A stretch of DNA of 18,662 nt from Psilocybe azurescens. Taxonomy: Eukaryota; Basidiomycota; Agaricomycetes; Agaricales; Agrocybaceae. This document shows, one piece after another, positions 18,628-18,662 of the stretch (within the stretch, counting starts at the first letter, position 1; the number at the start of each line of letters is the position of its first letter). The stretch spans positions 1-18,662 of the forward strand of contig JAJIRX010000821.1 of NCBI GenBank assembly GCA_023853785.1, written 5' to 3'. A program made the translations under genes and the position numbers. The notes beneath the pieces are model-generated. The model searched no databases. It was given only the letters and a program-made list of their open reading frames with translations, and was not told the origin of the DNA.

Positions 18628-18662
18628 GTTGTATTGAAAACGATTACAAATATAAATATCAC

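Noticed and set aside
15157..18635. 8-bp target duplication of the hAT element
   Set aside because: taacatgt and gttgtatt do not match, and shifting the ends by a few bases did not give a convincing pair.

Overview
The window looks like nuclear DNA of a mushroom-forming basidiomycete (Agaricomycetes). The evidence is very short spliceosomal introns (about 49-90 bp, mostly GT-AG), proline/serine-rich proteins typical of these fungi, an SDR and a J-protein of fungal type, and a fungal hAT-type transposon. No prokaryotic, organellar or CRISPR features were seen, and no tRNA or rRNA gene was recognised.

Layout. Bases 1-11,500 are CpG-rich gene space: (1) the 3' part of a conserved serine-rich protein gene (+, 1-1178, 5' end outside the window); (2) a small secreted, probably GPI-anchored protein (-, 1504-2352, three exons); (3) a JJJ1/DNAJC21-like J-domain co-chaperone (-, 2715-4190, seven exons, one a six-codon microexon next to a GC-AG intron); (4) a short-chain dehydrogenase/reductase (+, 5631-6641, two exons); (5) a degraded MYND-zinc-finger-like gene (+, about 7742-8989), preceded by a 454-bp unit bounded by 52-bp inverted repeats; (6) a long disordered proline-rich protein (+, 9309-11497). 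These look like independent housekeeping or lineage-specific genes. Nothing suggests a cluster with a shared function.

From about 11,830 to 18,500 the composition changes sharply to AT-rich, strongly CpG-depleted DNA; 12,338-13,149 contains no CpG at all. This block holds transposon remains: an unassigned degenerate stretch (11,831-13,884), a possible solo LTR of about 557 bp that still has its CpGs (13,885-14,441) and contains 60-bp tandem repeats and a TATA motif, more degenerate sequence, and a nearly complete but inactivated hAT element (15,165-18,627) with 17-bp terminal inverted repeats and a multi-exon transposase carrying in-frame stops.

A theme across the window is that almost every gene is interrupted by single-base frame slips, often in short homopolymers, after which the same protein continues in another frame. 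This is more easily explained by uncorrected indels in a long-read assembly than by independent decay of every gene. The hAT element additionally carries real nonsense changes of the C-to-T type. I found no clearly new biological system. The best leads are the CpG desert with a CpG-rich LTR island, the hAT element, and the 454-bp inverted-repeat unit.
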